Assembly (NCBI RefSeq): GCF_023617305.1
Contig: NZ_CP081485.1
Location: forward strand, 1,602,501-1,666,500
DNA length: 64,000 nt
From: Methanobrevibacter sp. TLL-48-HuF1
GTDB lineage: Archaea > Methanobacteriota > Methanobacteria > Methanobacteriales > Methanobacteriaceae
Direction: 5' to 3'
Shown here: one piece after another, positions 8,221 through 17,815 of the stretch
Layout of the letters: every line of letters starts with the position of its first letter
How positions within the stretch are numbered: position 1 is the first letter of the stretch
The notes under the pieces: generated by a model
Databases searched by the model: none
Told to the model about the DNA's origin: nothing
What the model saw: the letters and a program-made list of their open reading frames with translations, nothing else
Translations under genes and position numbers: made by a program

Positions 8221-8430
8221 TTATCCTAATATGCTGTTGTTTTCACGAACTGTTGTTCTAACCTCGGATATATCGTCTTTTACTTTTAAATTGTTATCAC
8301 TTGTTTGCATATATGATTTGTATATGGTTAAAGCAAAAATAGCTATAACTATCACTCCTCCAAACAGTAATATGTATTCTGCTGCGCCTTGTCCTGATTT
8401 TTCATTGTTGATTTTTTTTAAAATTTTCAT
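8221..8430 (-). CDS. Class III-signal pilin-like protein
   Basis: A 69-residue protein whose N-terminus [15 protein letters not shown] is a textbook archaeal class III signal: charged leader, GQGAAEY processing and recognition region, then one hydrophobic helix. The remaining 40 residues are polar. A GGTG-type ribosome binding site lies upstream of the ATG at 8428-8430. It is the first gene of a two-pilin unit. Such proteins form thin pili in Methanococcus and relatives; no pilus ATPase or peptidase gene lies in the window. Confidence 0.8.
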   Translation of the reverse strand: MKILKKINNEKSGQGAAEYILLFGGVIVIAIFALTIYKSYMQTSDNNLKVKDDISEVRTTVRENNSILG

Positions 8431-8613
8431 ATTTTCACCAGTAGTAATACTTATTTTTCATATTATATTAATATTACTATTTTTATAAAAATTATTATGC
8501 TATCTTTTTTTCTAAATTTCTCTTAAAAAACAGCATTTTTATCAACATCTTTATTAACTCTATTATACAAAGTTTAATTAATAGAATGGTTATAATTATT
8601 AATAGGTGAGATA

Positions 8614-9738
8614 GTGGGAAACACATTGAAATTAATTTCAGGTTTTATTTTATTTGTAGTTGGGGTTCTCATAATATATGAGGCAAATGTTTATAATTTG
8701 ATAGACATTCTGCTAGTTATTGGTTTTATTATTGCAATAGTTGGCATAATCATGATTATCAGTTATTTTGTTGATGCTAATGCTGATAGAACATCTTCTA
8801 TCGTTAAAGAATTTTTAGAATCTAATGATATTAGAACTCCATCATTTAATAAAAATTCTGATACCTCTAATGGTCCTTTAAAAATTAGAGATACTTTTGA
8901 TAATTATTATGAAGATGACCTTCCAGAATATGAAGAGGAGTACTATGAAGAAACTCCTGACGAATACTTTGATTTTAATCAGGAAGATAACTCTAAAGCA
9001 GTTTTAAGGGTTCATAATGATAAATCCACAACTAATTTCGGTAATAATCTTAAATTCACTCCAAATTATGATAAACCTTTAAAAATCACTAGAAAACCTA
9101 AAAAACGTTCCCATAATTACGCTCAAAATGGATATGATAAGTCTGAAGAAATTAAAAGGGCACTACGTCAAGATGATGATTATATAAAAAATGATACATT
9201 CGTTCCACCTAAACCTAGAAAAATTACTGAACCAAGAAATATTAAAATAGATGTTAATCATCCTGAAAGTTTGCCTGTTCCTAAGTTGCTTAGAAGCTTT
9301 GTTGTTTATGGGGATGGTTTAATAACTTCCAGTGAAGCATTTGATAAACTGGCTACTGATGTAAATAAAGAGATAATGCTGGAAATCCCATCTTTAAATG
9401 ATTTGTCTGACAGGTTTTTATCACATGTTCCAACAATTTATTCAAGAGTAATTATCAATGATTTTGATGTATCTGATATGTCTTATATGATTTTAGTTTC
9501 TTCACTTCTTAAACAGGGAGTACAAATTAAAACAGTTCCTCAAGTACATTCAATTAACTTGATTACTGATGATGATTATGCTATGATTATTTCTAAAGGT
9601 AGTGGTAACAGTGATGTGGAATATGGTGCTATTTATGAAGATAGGAAATCTATTTCAGAAATTAGAAATAGCTTTGAGAAAACATGGGATATTGCAGCAA
9701 ATTTAGATGAAAATTTAGTTGCAGATTATATGAAATAG
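8614..9738 (+). CDS. Membrane-anchored protein of unknown function
   Basis: A 374-residue protein starting with GTG, with AGGTGAG seven bases upstream. Two membrane helices occupy about residues 5-50 (ISGFILFVVGVLIIYE and LLVIGFIIAIVGIIMIIS). A charged, acidic, low-complexity linker follows, rich in D, E, Y, K and N to about residue 225. The last 150 residues form a folded domain with LLRSFVVYGDGLITSSEAF and SRVIINDFDVSDMSYMI. I do not recognise the family. It is 12 bases upstream of the hydrolase gene and probably shares its transcript. Confidence 0.7.
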   Translation: MGNTLKLISGFILFVVGVLIIYEANVYNLIDILLVIGFIIAIVGIIMIISYFVDANADRTSSIVKEFLESNDIRTPSFNKNSDTSNGPLKIRDTFDNYYEDDLPEYEEEYYEETPDEYFDFNQEDNSKAVLRVHNDKSTTNFGNNLKFTPNYDKPLKITRKPKKRSHNYAQNGYDKSEEIKRALRQDDDYIKNDTFVPPKPRKITEPRNIKIDVNHPESLPVPKLLRSFVVYGDGLITSSEAFDKLATDVNKEIMLEIPSLNDLSDRFLSHVPTIYSRVIINDFDVSDMSYMILVSSLLKQGVQIKTVPQVHSINLITDDDYAMIISKGSGNSDVEYGAIYEDRKSISEIRNSFEKTWDIAANLDENLVADYMK

Positions 9739-9750
9739 AGGTGGATTCAA

Positions 9751-10470
9751 ATGGAAATTAGATGGTTAGGTCATTCAGCTTTTGAAATAATAACTGATGA
9801 GGGTTTAAATATTTTAATTGACCCTTTTATTAGTAACAATCCTGCTTGTCAAATACCTGTTGAAGAATTTAATCCGGATATTATATTGGTTACTCATGGT
9901 CATTCTGATCATTTAGGTGATGCAATGGAACTGTCCAATAAAAATAATGTTCCTGTAGCAGCAATTCATGAAATTTCTTTATTTTTATCAAAACAGGGAA
10001 TTAACAATATTGGTGTAAATATTGGGGGATCATTCATATATCGAGGAGTTAAATTCACTATGCTTGATGCTAAACATTCTTCAGTATTGGACATTGTTGA
10101 AGAACCGCTTCCTGCTGGAGATGCAGCCAGTTTTTTAATAACTCTTGAAGACGGAACTAAACTCTTCCATGCAGGGGATACTGGATTATTTGGGGATATG
10201 AAAACAATTATTGGTGAAATTTATAAACCTGATATTGCATTGCTTCCAATTGGGGATAAGTTTACAATGGGTCCTTTTGAAGCAGCATTAGCTACAAGAT
10301 GGATTAATCCAAAAGTAGCTCTTCCAATGCATTATAATACATTTCCACCAATTGAACAGGACCCATCTATTTATGCTAACTTTGTTAGTCAGTTAAATCC
10401 GAATATTGATGTGGTTATTTTAAATCCTGGTGAATATTTTGAATATAATCCTGAAAATTATCAGGATTAA
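9751..10470 (+). CDS. UPF0173 metallo-beta-lactamase-fold hydrolase
   Basis: A 239-residue protein of the metal-dependent hydrolase family COG2220. The zinc motif is THGHSDH (about residues 48-54); HAGDTGLFGD, GPFEAALA and ALPMHYNTFPPI supply further metal-binding and conserved positions. The substrate of UPF0173 proteins is unknown. A ribosome binding site GAGGTGG precedes the ATG. The gene overlaps the convergent rqcH-like gene by four bases at its 3' end. Confidence 0.85.
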   Translation: MEIRWLGHSAFEIITDEGLNILIDPFISNNPACQIPVEEFNPDIILVTHGHSDHLGDAMELSNKNNVPVAAIHEISLFLSKQGINNIGVNIGGSFIYRGVKFTMLDAKHSSVLDIVEEPLPAGDAASFLITLEDGTKLFHAGDTGLFGDMKTIIGEIYKPDIALLPIGDKFTMGPFEAALATRWINPKVALPMHYNTFPPIEQDPSIYANFVSQLNPNIDVVILNPGEYFEYNPENYQD

Positions 10471-12473
10471 TTTTTTTCATATTTTTTTCTTAAGTGATAT
10501 TCTTCGTCAATATCGCATTTTCCAGATGGCAACACTCTGATTATATCATCTAAAGTTATTAAGTCATCTTCGTTTATTTCATGAAGTATTTTTTTAGCTA
10601 TTGCTGTTTTTTTAGTATATCCTGGTTTTAACACAATAAAATTGTCACAATGTGCTTCTAAAGCATCAACAGGACCTGCCATTAATCTTTTTCCTTCATA
10701 ATCAACGATTCCAATAGCAATTCTTACTTTTGCACTGCGGATATAATTACGATTTCCTCTTATTACAAATGATCCTTTAGGCAGAAATTCTCCGGCTTCC
10801 GGTGTTTTTGTAACCTGCTCTGGGTTAACCCAAAATACATCCTGTGTTGTGAAACCTTTTGACCAAGCAGTTGAAAATGATGCTGCAAACTCTCCAGATT
10901 CTTTAAGGATACTGTCATTTATTTTACTGCCTTCTAGTTTTATCACTGTTGATGTTGCTCCATGTATATCTGCATGTAAATAAATGTCATTATTGTCCAT
11001 ATATTTTTTTACAACAGCTTCATTAGTGCCTGCATCTCTTCCTCCGATTACTAAAACATTGTCTGAAGTTACAAACCATCTTAATTTCTCATACCATTTA
11101 AGATTTTTCTTAACTCTCTTTTTAGGAATTGATATGTGTTCCATAGCTACTTCTTTTTTAGCTTTGATTTTTTCAAGTTGCTTTTTAGTATTTTCAATAG
11201 CTATTTCAGCACCTTTTGTTTTCTTTTTAGCTTTTTTAGCTTTTTCATAGTAAATTTCAGCATTTTCAGGAATAGTTAATTTTGGATCAATGTTTATTGA
11301 AGTTTCATTTAGTTTAAGTGTTAAAACACCCATTTTATCAATGGATTCAAAGATTTCTGCTTCTTTCAAACCATTTTTTTTAGCTTCTTTCAGAGTTTTT
11401 CCAATTTCTTTGTAAGAATAATCTTTACTTATAGCATCATTCACTACTTTTACTAAATTTTCTATGGCAGTATAATTAGAATAAATTACTTCTCCTTTAT
11501 GTTGGCTAGTTTCAATTGTTTTATGGAAATTATCAAGTGTTTCTTCCTGTAGCTTCAACCTTTTTTCGAATTTGTTTACCTTTTTATTCCATGCAGCTTC
11601 TTTAATATTTTTAATATCACTATTTACCTTTTTGGAATAAAATTCATCACAGGCTTCATTAAAGTTATCGAAGTATGTTTTTTCAAATCCGTCATATTTT
11701 ATCAAATCAAAAGCAACTACATCTTCGTTATTGTCTTTTTTAACAATTTGCGGTTTGAAATGTTCTTCTTGCAGGTTATCAAACAATAAATGAATTGCTT
11801 TATTTAAGTTAGCTATTTGACTTTCACTTAAATCAGCTGAAGGAGTATGTTTGTCAATTTCCTCAAATTCATTAGCCCTTTTAATAATTTCTTCAGCATA
11901 TAAGCTTCCTAAATTGTTCATAGCTAATGTTCTAACTAAATCTTTGTCAGAATTAGCAAACAATTCTTTTAATTCACTTTTACTTGTATTGATAGGGTCA
12001 ATTCCTCTTTTTTCAGGAAACTGGTATTCTTTTTTAGAACTGATGTCCCTATCACTGAAACGTTTTCTTTTAAGAGGCAATATAATGTTTGCATCTTCGT
12101 CTAAAAGAATAATATTTCCTTTATCAAATAATTCAACAACAATTGTATAATATTTGTCTTTTTTAACTTTAATTTCAATAATTCTATCAAAATTGTGCTG
12201 AGTTATACTAACTACATTAGCTCCTTTTATCCTTTTTCTTAAAAGCATAGGGAAAACAGGAGGATTGATAGGATTTTCAAGAGGATATTTGCTTGTATGA
12301 ATTCTTTTACCGCATTCCATTACAAGATCAATCCTTCCGGTTCCCGCTACATGAAATCTCATTACAACAATATCTTTAGTTGGTTGAAATGATTTGTCTA
12401 CTCTTGCACCGGTTAATAAATTATTTAATTCATCAGTTATTGTAAAAATGTCTACATTAGACATAGGTTTCAT
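10467..12473 (-). CDS. rqcH: RqcH/NEMF-type ribosome quality-control protein (NFACT, FbpA-like)
   Basis: A 668-residue NFACT protein. The N-terminal domain starts with MSNVDIFTITDELNNLLTGARVDK and contains conserved GRIDLVMECG and NPPVFPMLLRKRIKGA. A long Lys/Glu-rich coiled coil fills about residues 280-450. The NFACT-R domain follows with WFVTSDNVLVIGGRDA and DIYLHADIHGA. Eukaryotic NEMF/Rqc2 and bacterial RqcH bind stalled 60S or 50S subunits and add C-terminal tails; archaeal homologues are often annotated as fibronectin-binding protein. Full length for the family. Confidence 0.9.
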   Translation of the reverse strand: MKPMSNVDIFTITDELNNLLTGARVDKSFQPTKDIVVMRFHVAGTGRIDLVMECGKRIHTSKYPLENPINPPVFPMLLRKRIKGANVVSITQHNFDRIIEIKVKKDKYYTIVVELFDKGNIILLDEDANIILPLKRKRFSDRDISSKKEYQFPEKRGIDPINTSKSELKELFANSDKDLVRTLAMNNLGSLYAEEIIKRANEFEEIDKHTPSADLSESQIANLNKAIHLLFDNLQEEHFKPQIVKKDNNEDVVAFDLIKYDGFEKTYFDNFNEACDEFYSKKVNSDIKNIKEAAWNKKVNKFEKRLKLQEETLDNFHKTIETSQHKGEVIYSNYTAIENLVKVVNDAISKDYSYKEIGKTLKEAKKNGLKEAEIFESIDKMGVLTLKLNETSINIDPKLTIPENAEIYYEKAKKAKKKTKGAEIAIENTKKQLEKIKAKKEVAMEHISIPKKRVKKNLKWYEKLRWFVTSDNVLVIGGRDAGTNEAVVKKYMDNNDIYLHADIHGATSTVIKLEGSKINDSILKESGEFAASFSTAWSKGFTTQDVFWVNPEQVTKTPEAGEFLPKGSFVIRGNRNYIRSAKVRIAIGIVDYEGKRLMAGPVDALEAHCDNFIVLKPGYTKKTAIAKKILHEINEDDLITLDDIIRVLPSGKCDIDEEYHLRKKYEKN

Positions 12474-12561
12474 TGTTTACACCTTTTATTATAAATATCA
12501 ATAGTTTAATATAGTATAATTAATAATAATTATATTTATTTAATTTTTTCGGAGGAAATAA

Positions 12562-12834
12562 ATGGACACTACAATTAAAATAACAAGTCTTCATTTAGTA
12601 GTTGGTATCATTACAGGTATTATCTCTACTGGATTTACATTAAGCTGGTTTGGAATTAAAAATGATGTTTTTGCAACAGCACTTGCATTTATTATATTAT
12701 ATTTTGTTGGGCAATTTGCTCAAAAACAATTTGGAGATGAAATCTCCGGTTTTTCCCAATGGTTATGGGATGGAATAATGCCTTTCCTTGTTGGATGGAT
12801 TATGACATATACTTTATTGGTGGCATATTTATAA
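12562..12834 (+). CDS. Small three-helix membrane protein, archaeal EMC6-like
   Basis: A 90-residue protein with three predicted membrane helices: LHLVVGIITGIISTGFTL, FATALAFIILYFVG and DGIMPFLVGWIMTYTLLV. The layout and the loop ending FSQWLWDGIMPFL resemble the small archaeal proteins compared with subunit 6 of the eukaryotic ER membrane complex. This is a tentative likeness by eye. A ribosome binding site CGGAGG lies upstream. Its stop overlaps the convergent DUF2070 gene by six bases. Confidence 0.6.
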   Translation: MDTTIKITSLHLVVGIITGIISTGFTLSWFGIKNDVFATALAFIILYFVGQFAQKQFGDEISGFSQWLWDGIMPFLVGWIMTYTLLVAYL

Positions 12835-14649
12835 ACCACCATAAAATATCCAAATAAATACAATTACTAATGCAGTAATTAATAAAACTGGAGCTATAAT
12901 TTTACTAACTGCAACAATTGAACTGATTGTTGATATTAACTCTGTTGAATTATTGGGGCCGAATGTATTAAGGTTTTTAATTCTTTTTGTTCCAGTTCCA
13001 ACTTCAACTTCTTCTAAATCTTTTATAGCTTCGTTAATACTGATTTTTACATATTCAATAATTTCATCTCTTTTTACAATTCCAATTGGATTATATCCTC
13101 TTGATATTGTGTTAACTGTATGGGTATCAGTTGTCATTACTTCTATTTCATCAATATCCAAATCTTTTGTAGCTTCAATTATTTCTTGTCTAAATCCAAT
13201 TTCCATATTGTTTGAATCAAATAGAACATATGCAGTTCTCTGATTAGCTACTTCTACAATCATGGTTTTAATACCGCTTTCACCAACACCCTCATTTTTA
13301 TTTAAATCACTCATTGTGTCTTCATAACATCCTATTTTCAGATTGTCTCTTTGCTGATTACATTGAATTTTATCAATAACATCAATTAACTGGAATACCT
13401 CTTCATTTCCAGGCAGAACTTCTCCACTTTCTGGAGCAAAGGAATTGTGGCAGTCTACAATGACAGAATCTTTAACATTACATTTGCTTTTACTTTGAGT
13501 CATCATTGTAAGACCTACACCAAATTCAATATCATCACTGTCATTTGGTGCAAATGTACTTAAAATAACCATACCTTTATTAAAGAATTGCACTCCTATG
13601 TTTGCTTTTTCTGAGTGGTATCTGGTAAAAATACTTGCATCTTTTGTGTATTCAATTTCTTCCAATCCTTCTTTTATTGCATTTTCTATTTTGTCAATTT
13701 CAGTTGTTCTAACTGGATTGAAGTCATGAGTTGAAGGTCCGTGAGCTACCATAGTAAAATGGTCAAACTTATTTGCAAGTATTGTTGGCATATTTGAACC
13801 ACCTAAATCTCCTAGAGGTCCCGGATGAACAAACGGTGAAACAAATAATGATTTTATCCCATTTTTCCCTTTGAAACTAATAAATGTAACCATTGTTTCA
13901 ACAGTTTCACTCATGTTTTCAAATAATGATTCAAGAGAGTTGGATCCTTCATTCATATGAGCAATAAACAGACTAAGCAAATCCAGCATTCCAATACCAA
14001 GATTTTTCTTTAAAGGAGATCCGGCTATTGTAATAAATGAGTAAATAGCTAATATGAAAATAATACTTGCTATTATTACTTTTATTGTCATTTGAATTAA
14101 ATCAGAACCTAAAAAGCTAGTGTCAGTTACTAAAAAAGTAATTAAAACATACATGGCCAATATAATCAATGGTTGGATTATTCCGACAGTTGCTGCTTTT
14201 GTAAAACTGATTTTGGACGTTGTCCAAAATACTAAAGTATTGACTCCGTAAATCAGAACACATCCGAATAATAATGAATTCAAAAAGAGGTCTGTTTCAA
14301 AAAAGTGTGTAAGAATTCCACCAATTATTAAAAGAATGCAGATAATAGTCATAGAAAGTGCTGATAAAAACATGGAATGTTTGATTTTTAAGTTAATACC
14401 ATGTAAGCCACTTACAATTTGCTGATTAACTCCTCCACCAATTATTGAACTGATTCCAAGTATTATTAAGCTGAATAATCCTCCTAAAATAATATTCTCT
14501 ATTATACCAAGTTCTGGACTTGGATTAATTATAAAGTAGACTGCTCCTGATATGAAGCTTATAATAAACATAGCCATTATTGATTTTTCAGTTTTGGGCA
14601 AGGTTGTAATATATTTAGATAGTCCGGCAACACTACTCATACTTGACAT
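12829..14649 (-). CDS. DUF2070 integral membrane protein
   Basis: A 606-residue archaeal membrane protein. About six or seven hydrophobic helices fill residues 25-220 and a last helix lies at about 575-600. Between them is a large soluble domain with GIKSLFVSPFVHPGPLGDLGG, AHGPSTHDFNPV, DCHNSFAPESGEVLPG and TTDTHTVN, conserved in DUF2070 and rich in His, Asp and Ser, which suggests a metal or hydrolytic site. No function has been assigned to the family. It is convergent with the small membrane gene at 12562. Confidence 0.85.
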   Translation of the reverse strand: MSSMSSVAGLSKYITTLPKTEKSIMAMFIISFISGAVYFIINPSPELGIIENIILGGLFSLIILGISSIIGGGVNQQIVSGLHGINLKIKHSMFLSALSMTIICILLIIGGILTHFFETDLFLNSLLFGCVLIYGVNTLVFWTTSKISFTKAATVGIIQPLIILAMYVLITFLVTDTSFLGSDLIQMTIKVIIASIIFILAIYSFITIAGSPLKKNLGIGMLDLLSLFIAHMNEGSNSLESLFENMSETVETMVTFISFKGKNGIKSLFVSPFVHPGPLGDLGGSNMPTILANKFDHFTMVAHGPSTHDFNPVRTTEIDKIENAIKEGLEEIEYTKDASIFTRYHSEKANIGVQFFNKGMVILSTFAPNDSDDIEFGVGLTMMTQSKSKCNVKDSVIVDCHNSFAPESGEVLPGNEEVFQLIDVIDKIQCNQQRDNLKIGCYEDTMSDLNKNEGVGESGIKTMIVEVANQRTAYVLFDSNNMEIGFRQEIIEATKDLDIDEIEVMTTDTHTVNTISRGYNPIGIVKRDEIIEYVKISINEAIKDLEEVEVGTGTKRIKNLNTFGPNNSTELISTISSIVAVSKIIAPVLLITALVIVFIWIFYGGL

Positions 14650-14813
14650 GGTAATTTATCCTTTTTTTTTGTTTTATACTCATATAAAAGTTGGTCCTAC
14701 AAATATATTAAATTTGTCAAAATAGAAAACATTTTACTAATCGACCAGAGCATACTTTATTTAATTAAAATTTTGTCACGGCAGTATATTAAATTTAACA
14801 TTGATTAGTTAAT

Positions 14814-15803
14814 GTGGTGTATGTTGAAATGTTTTATATCAGGGCAGATATAATTAAAGGCATGAATGAAAATCTTTTTGAATTATTTGGTGATGTGTTT
14901 GTCACTGACTTTTCTATAACTGGAGACGACTATAAAAAAATCATTGATTTGGGTGAATATGGGCAGTTTGAAACATATTCATTATTTCCAGGAATCGTCT
15001 TAGCATTTATTGACATTAATTTGCAAAATCATGAAAAAATATATGTTGAAGAAAAAATTTCTTCAAGATTGCTTATGATAAATCATTGTTTGGACGGTAG
15101 ATATGCTTATAGTGTTGGTGATAATGAAATAATTTATTTTGGAAAAGGAGATTTGTGCATTAATGTTTATGATATGACAAAAACATGTTCTGACTTTCCA
15201 TTAGAATTTTATAATGGTTTGGAGATTTTCATTGATGTTGATATGGCTAATGATTATGTTAAGCAGTATATTCCTGATTTTGACTTGATTGAATTTTATG
15301 AAATTCTGAAAAAATCTCATGGATATGTATTGCTTCGTTCAAATAATAAAATTGACCATGTTATCGGTGAATTGTACCATGTTGACAATAGAATTAAATT
15401 ATCTTATTTTAAATTAAAATGTCTTGAATTGTTATTGTTCTTTTCGATTACAAACTTTGATGTTCATGAAAATATTTCACTTACCAAGCAGCAGGTTAAA
15501 ATTGTTGATGATGTAAAAAATGAGCTGATTAATGATTTGGAAAATAAAATTACTATAGATGAACTTGCAGATAATTATGGCATCAGCAAAACGACTTTAA
15601 AAAATTGTTTTAAAAAAGTTCACGGCAAACCTATTTTTAAATGGAGAAAGGAATATAAATTGGAATATGCCTGCAAACTAATCGAAGAGGGTTCATATAC
15701 AATTTCGGATATATCAAAAATGGTGGGTTATTCATCACCTTCGAAATTCACTCAGGCATTTAAAGAATATATAGGTTGCACTCCGTCAGAGTATAAAAAA
15801 TAG
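14814..15803 (+). CDS. AraC-family transcriptional regulator
   Basis: A 329-residue regulator. The N-terminal 220 residues are a sensing domain without clear motifs. The last about 100 residues are a double helix-turn-helix of AraC type: ITIDELADNYGISKTTLKNCFKKVHG then SDISKMVGYSSPSKFTQAFK and GCTPSEYKK. AraC regulators are mostly bacterial. It lies just upstream of, and in the same direction as, the ABC/ECF transporter genes and likely controls them. The start is uncertain: GTG 14814 is given here, ATG 14829 is possible, and no good ribosome binding site distinguishes them. Confidence 0.85.
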   Translation: MVYVEMFYIRADIIKGMNENLFELFGDVFVTDFSITGDDYKKIIDLGEYGQFETYSLFPGIVLAFIDINLQNHEKIYVEEKISSRLLMINHCLDGRYAYSVGDNEIIYFGKGDLCINVYDMTKTCSDFPLEFYNGLEIFIDVDMANDYVKQYIPDFDLIEFYEILKKSHGYVLLRSNNKIDHVIGELYHVDNRIKLSYFKLKCLELLLFFSITNFDVHENISLTKQQVKIVDDVKNELINDLENKITIDELADNYGISKTTLKNCFKKVHGKPIFKWRKEYKLEYACKLIEEGSYTISDISKMVGYSSPSKFTQAFKEYIGCTPSEYKK

Positions 15804-16024
15804 ATTTTGTCTTTTTGGTATATTTATTGTCTTTTTAGTTCAAAAATATTTATATATTTAATTAAATAATACTTTATAGTAAATATTAGGTTATCTAGTT
15901 ATTTTTAATTAAAATACATTAAATTATTTCTTAATTGTTTTTTTAGAATATTTTTAGTGTTTTGTCCTTTCAGATTAATTTTAAATTTTTAGGTAAACCT
16001 AAATTATTATTTGAGGCGATAATA

Positions 16025-17815
16025 ATGCCAGAAACTCAAAATAAAAATAAATTTATTAGATTATTGAATTACTCGGGTAATTATAAATATTTGACAATTA
16101 TAGGTATGTTTTTATCAGCTTTAAGTGCAATATGTTTATTGGTTCCGTTTATTTATATATGGGATGTAGTCAATGCCCTATTGGCGGTTGCCCCTGATTT
16201 TACAAAAGCCCAAAACTTGGATGTTTATGCGATAAATGCATTTACATTTGCAATACTGGGGATAACTTTAAACTTTTTTGGTCTGATGGGTACGCACTTG
16301 TCTGCATTTAAAAATGAGAAAAACATGAAAGATGCAGCTATAAACCATTTACTTAAGCTACCTTTAGGTTATTTTTCAAACCATACAAGTGGAGGTCTTA
16401 GAAAGATAATTGATTACAGTACTGCAAAAACTGAAGTGTTCCTTGCCCATCAATTGTTTGATTTAACAGGAGCTATCGTAACTCCAATAGTATTTTTAAT
16501 TTTGTTATTTAGTTTTGATTGGCTTTTAGGGTTAATCTGTTTGATTCCAATCATATTGTGTTTTGTATTCATGTATCCTATGTTTTCAAAAGAATCCCGA
16601 AATAGTATGGAAAAATACGAGAAATATTTGGAGGAAATGAATGGGGAAGCAGTAGAATATGTAAGAGGAATTCCAGTTACAAAAGCATTTCAACAAAGTA
16701 TTTACTCATTTAAAAACTTTATCAATGCCATTAAAAACTACGGAAAATTTTCGGCAGAATATTCTATGTCAACTCACATTCCGATGACTGCATTTACAGT
16801 ATCCATCAACGGATTTTTTGCATTGTTAATTCCTGCAGGAATACTGCTTGCAGGATCAGTTGTAGATGTAAAATTCTTTGCAAACTTCATGTTTTACATT
16901 ATTTTCACACCAATCTGCGCTGTAATGATGATGAAAATAATGACAGTTTCACAGGATTGGATGTTGGCAAGTTGTGCTTTAGACAGTATAGAGGCTATTC
17001 TAAATGAATGCCCTTTAGTTGACCCAATAAATCCTCAAAAACCTAAAAATCATTCAATAGAGTTTGAAGGGGTTTATTTTGATTATGAAAATGTTGATGG
17101 TGATGAACATATTTTAAATGATGTGAATTTAAAAATTAATGAAAATGAAACTGTTGCATTAGTTGGCCCTTCTGGAGGGGGCAAAACCACAATTGCATCA
17201 TTAATTCCAAGATTTTGGGATGTTAATAAGGGTTCAATTAAAGTTGGGGATGTTGATGTAAGAGATATTTCAACAAAGGAATTGATGGAAAATATTTCTT
17301 TCGTATTCCAGAATACAACATTATTTAAAGATTCAATTTACAATAATGTCGCAATTGGTCGTAAGGGAGCATCAAGAGAGGATGTTAAAAAAGCATTGAG
17401 TTTAACCCAATGTGATGATATTATTGATGAGCTTCCAGATGGAATAGATACTGTAATAGGAAGTGAAGGAACATATCTTTCAGGAGGTCAACAGCAAAGG
17501 ATTGCACTTGCAAGAGCGGTTCTTAAGGATGCTCCAATAATTATTTTGGATGAGGCAACTGCACTTGCAGATCCAGAAAATGAATACCTGATTCAAAAAG
17601 CAATTTCAGAAATTACTAAAGACAAAACAGTCATTATGATTGCACACAGATTGTCTTCAGTTAAAAATGTAGACAAAATTTATGTGGTTGAAAATGGAAG
17701 AATTGTTGAAGAGGGCAACCACCATACACTGGTTGATAGTGAAGGCATTTACTCTAGAATGTGGGATGAATTTAACCAATCAATTCAGTGGAAAGTTAAA
17801 AGTGAGGTGATATGA
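16025..17815 (+). CDS. ABC transporter half-molecule, permease-ATPase fusion, first partner
   Basis: A 596-residue exporter-type ABC half transporter. Six membrane helices occupy the first about 310 residues. The ATPase has Walker A GPSGGGKTT (about 380), signature LSGGQQQR (about 485) and Walker B IIILDEATA (about 507). The start is set at ATG 16025 because GAGGCGAT lies six bases upstream; an in-frame TTG at 15962 has no such site. It overlaps the second partner by four bases, so the two form a heterodimer. The pair resembles the YbtP/YbtQ and IrtA/IrtB type, which moves siderophores inward despite its exporter fold; that role is inferred from the ECF genes downstream. Confidence 0.88.
   Translation: MPETQNKNKFIRLLNYSGNYKYLTIIGMFLSALSAICLLVPFIYIWDVVNALLAVAPDFTKAQNLDVYAINAFTFAILGITLNFFGLMGTHLSAFKNEKNMKDAAINHLLKLPLGYFSNHTSGGLRKIIDYSTAKTEVFLAHQLFDLTGAIVTPIVFLILLFSFDWLLGLICLIPIILCFVFMYPMFSKESRNSMEKYEKYLEEMNGEAVEYVRGIPVTKAFQQSIYSFKNFINAIKNYGKFSAEYSMSTHIPMTAFTVSINGFFALLIPAGILLAGSVVDVKFFANFMFYIIFTPICAVMMMKIMTVSQDWMLASCALDSIEAILNECPLVDPINPQKPKNHSIEFEGVYFDYENVDGDEHILNDVNLKINENETVALVGPSGGGKTTIASLIPRFWDVNKGSIKVGDVDVRDISTKELMENISFVFQNTTLFKDSIYNNVAIGRKGASREDVKKALSLTQCDDIIDELPDGIDTVIGSEGTYLSGGQQQRIALARAVLKDAPIIILDEATALADPENEYLIQKAISEITKDKTVIMIAHRLSSVKNVDKIYVVENGRIVEEGNHHTLVDSEGIYSRMWDEFNQSIQWKVKSEVI

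Noticed and set aside
8138-8488. Plus-strand reading frame of 116 codons
   Set aside because: It lies antisense to the two pilin genes, whose class III signals are clear; no ribosome binding site and a composition typical of a shadow frame.
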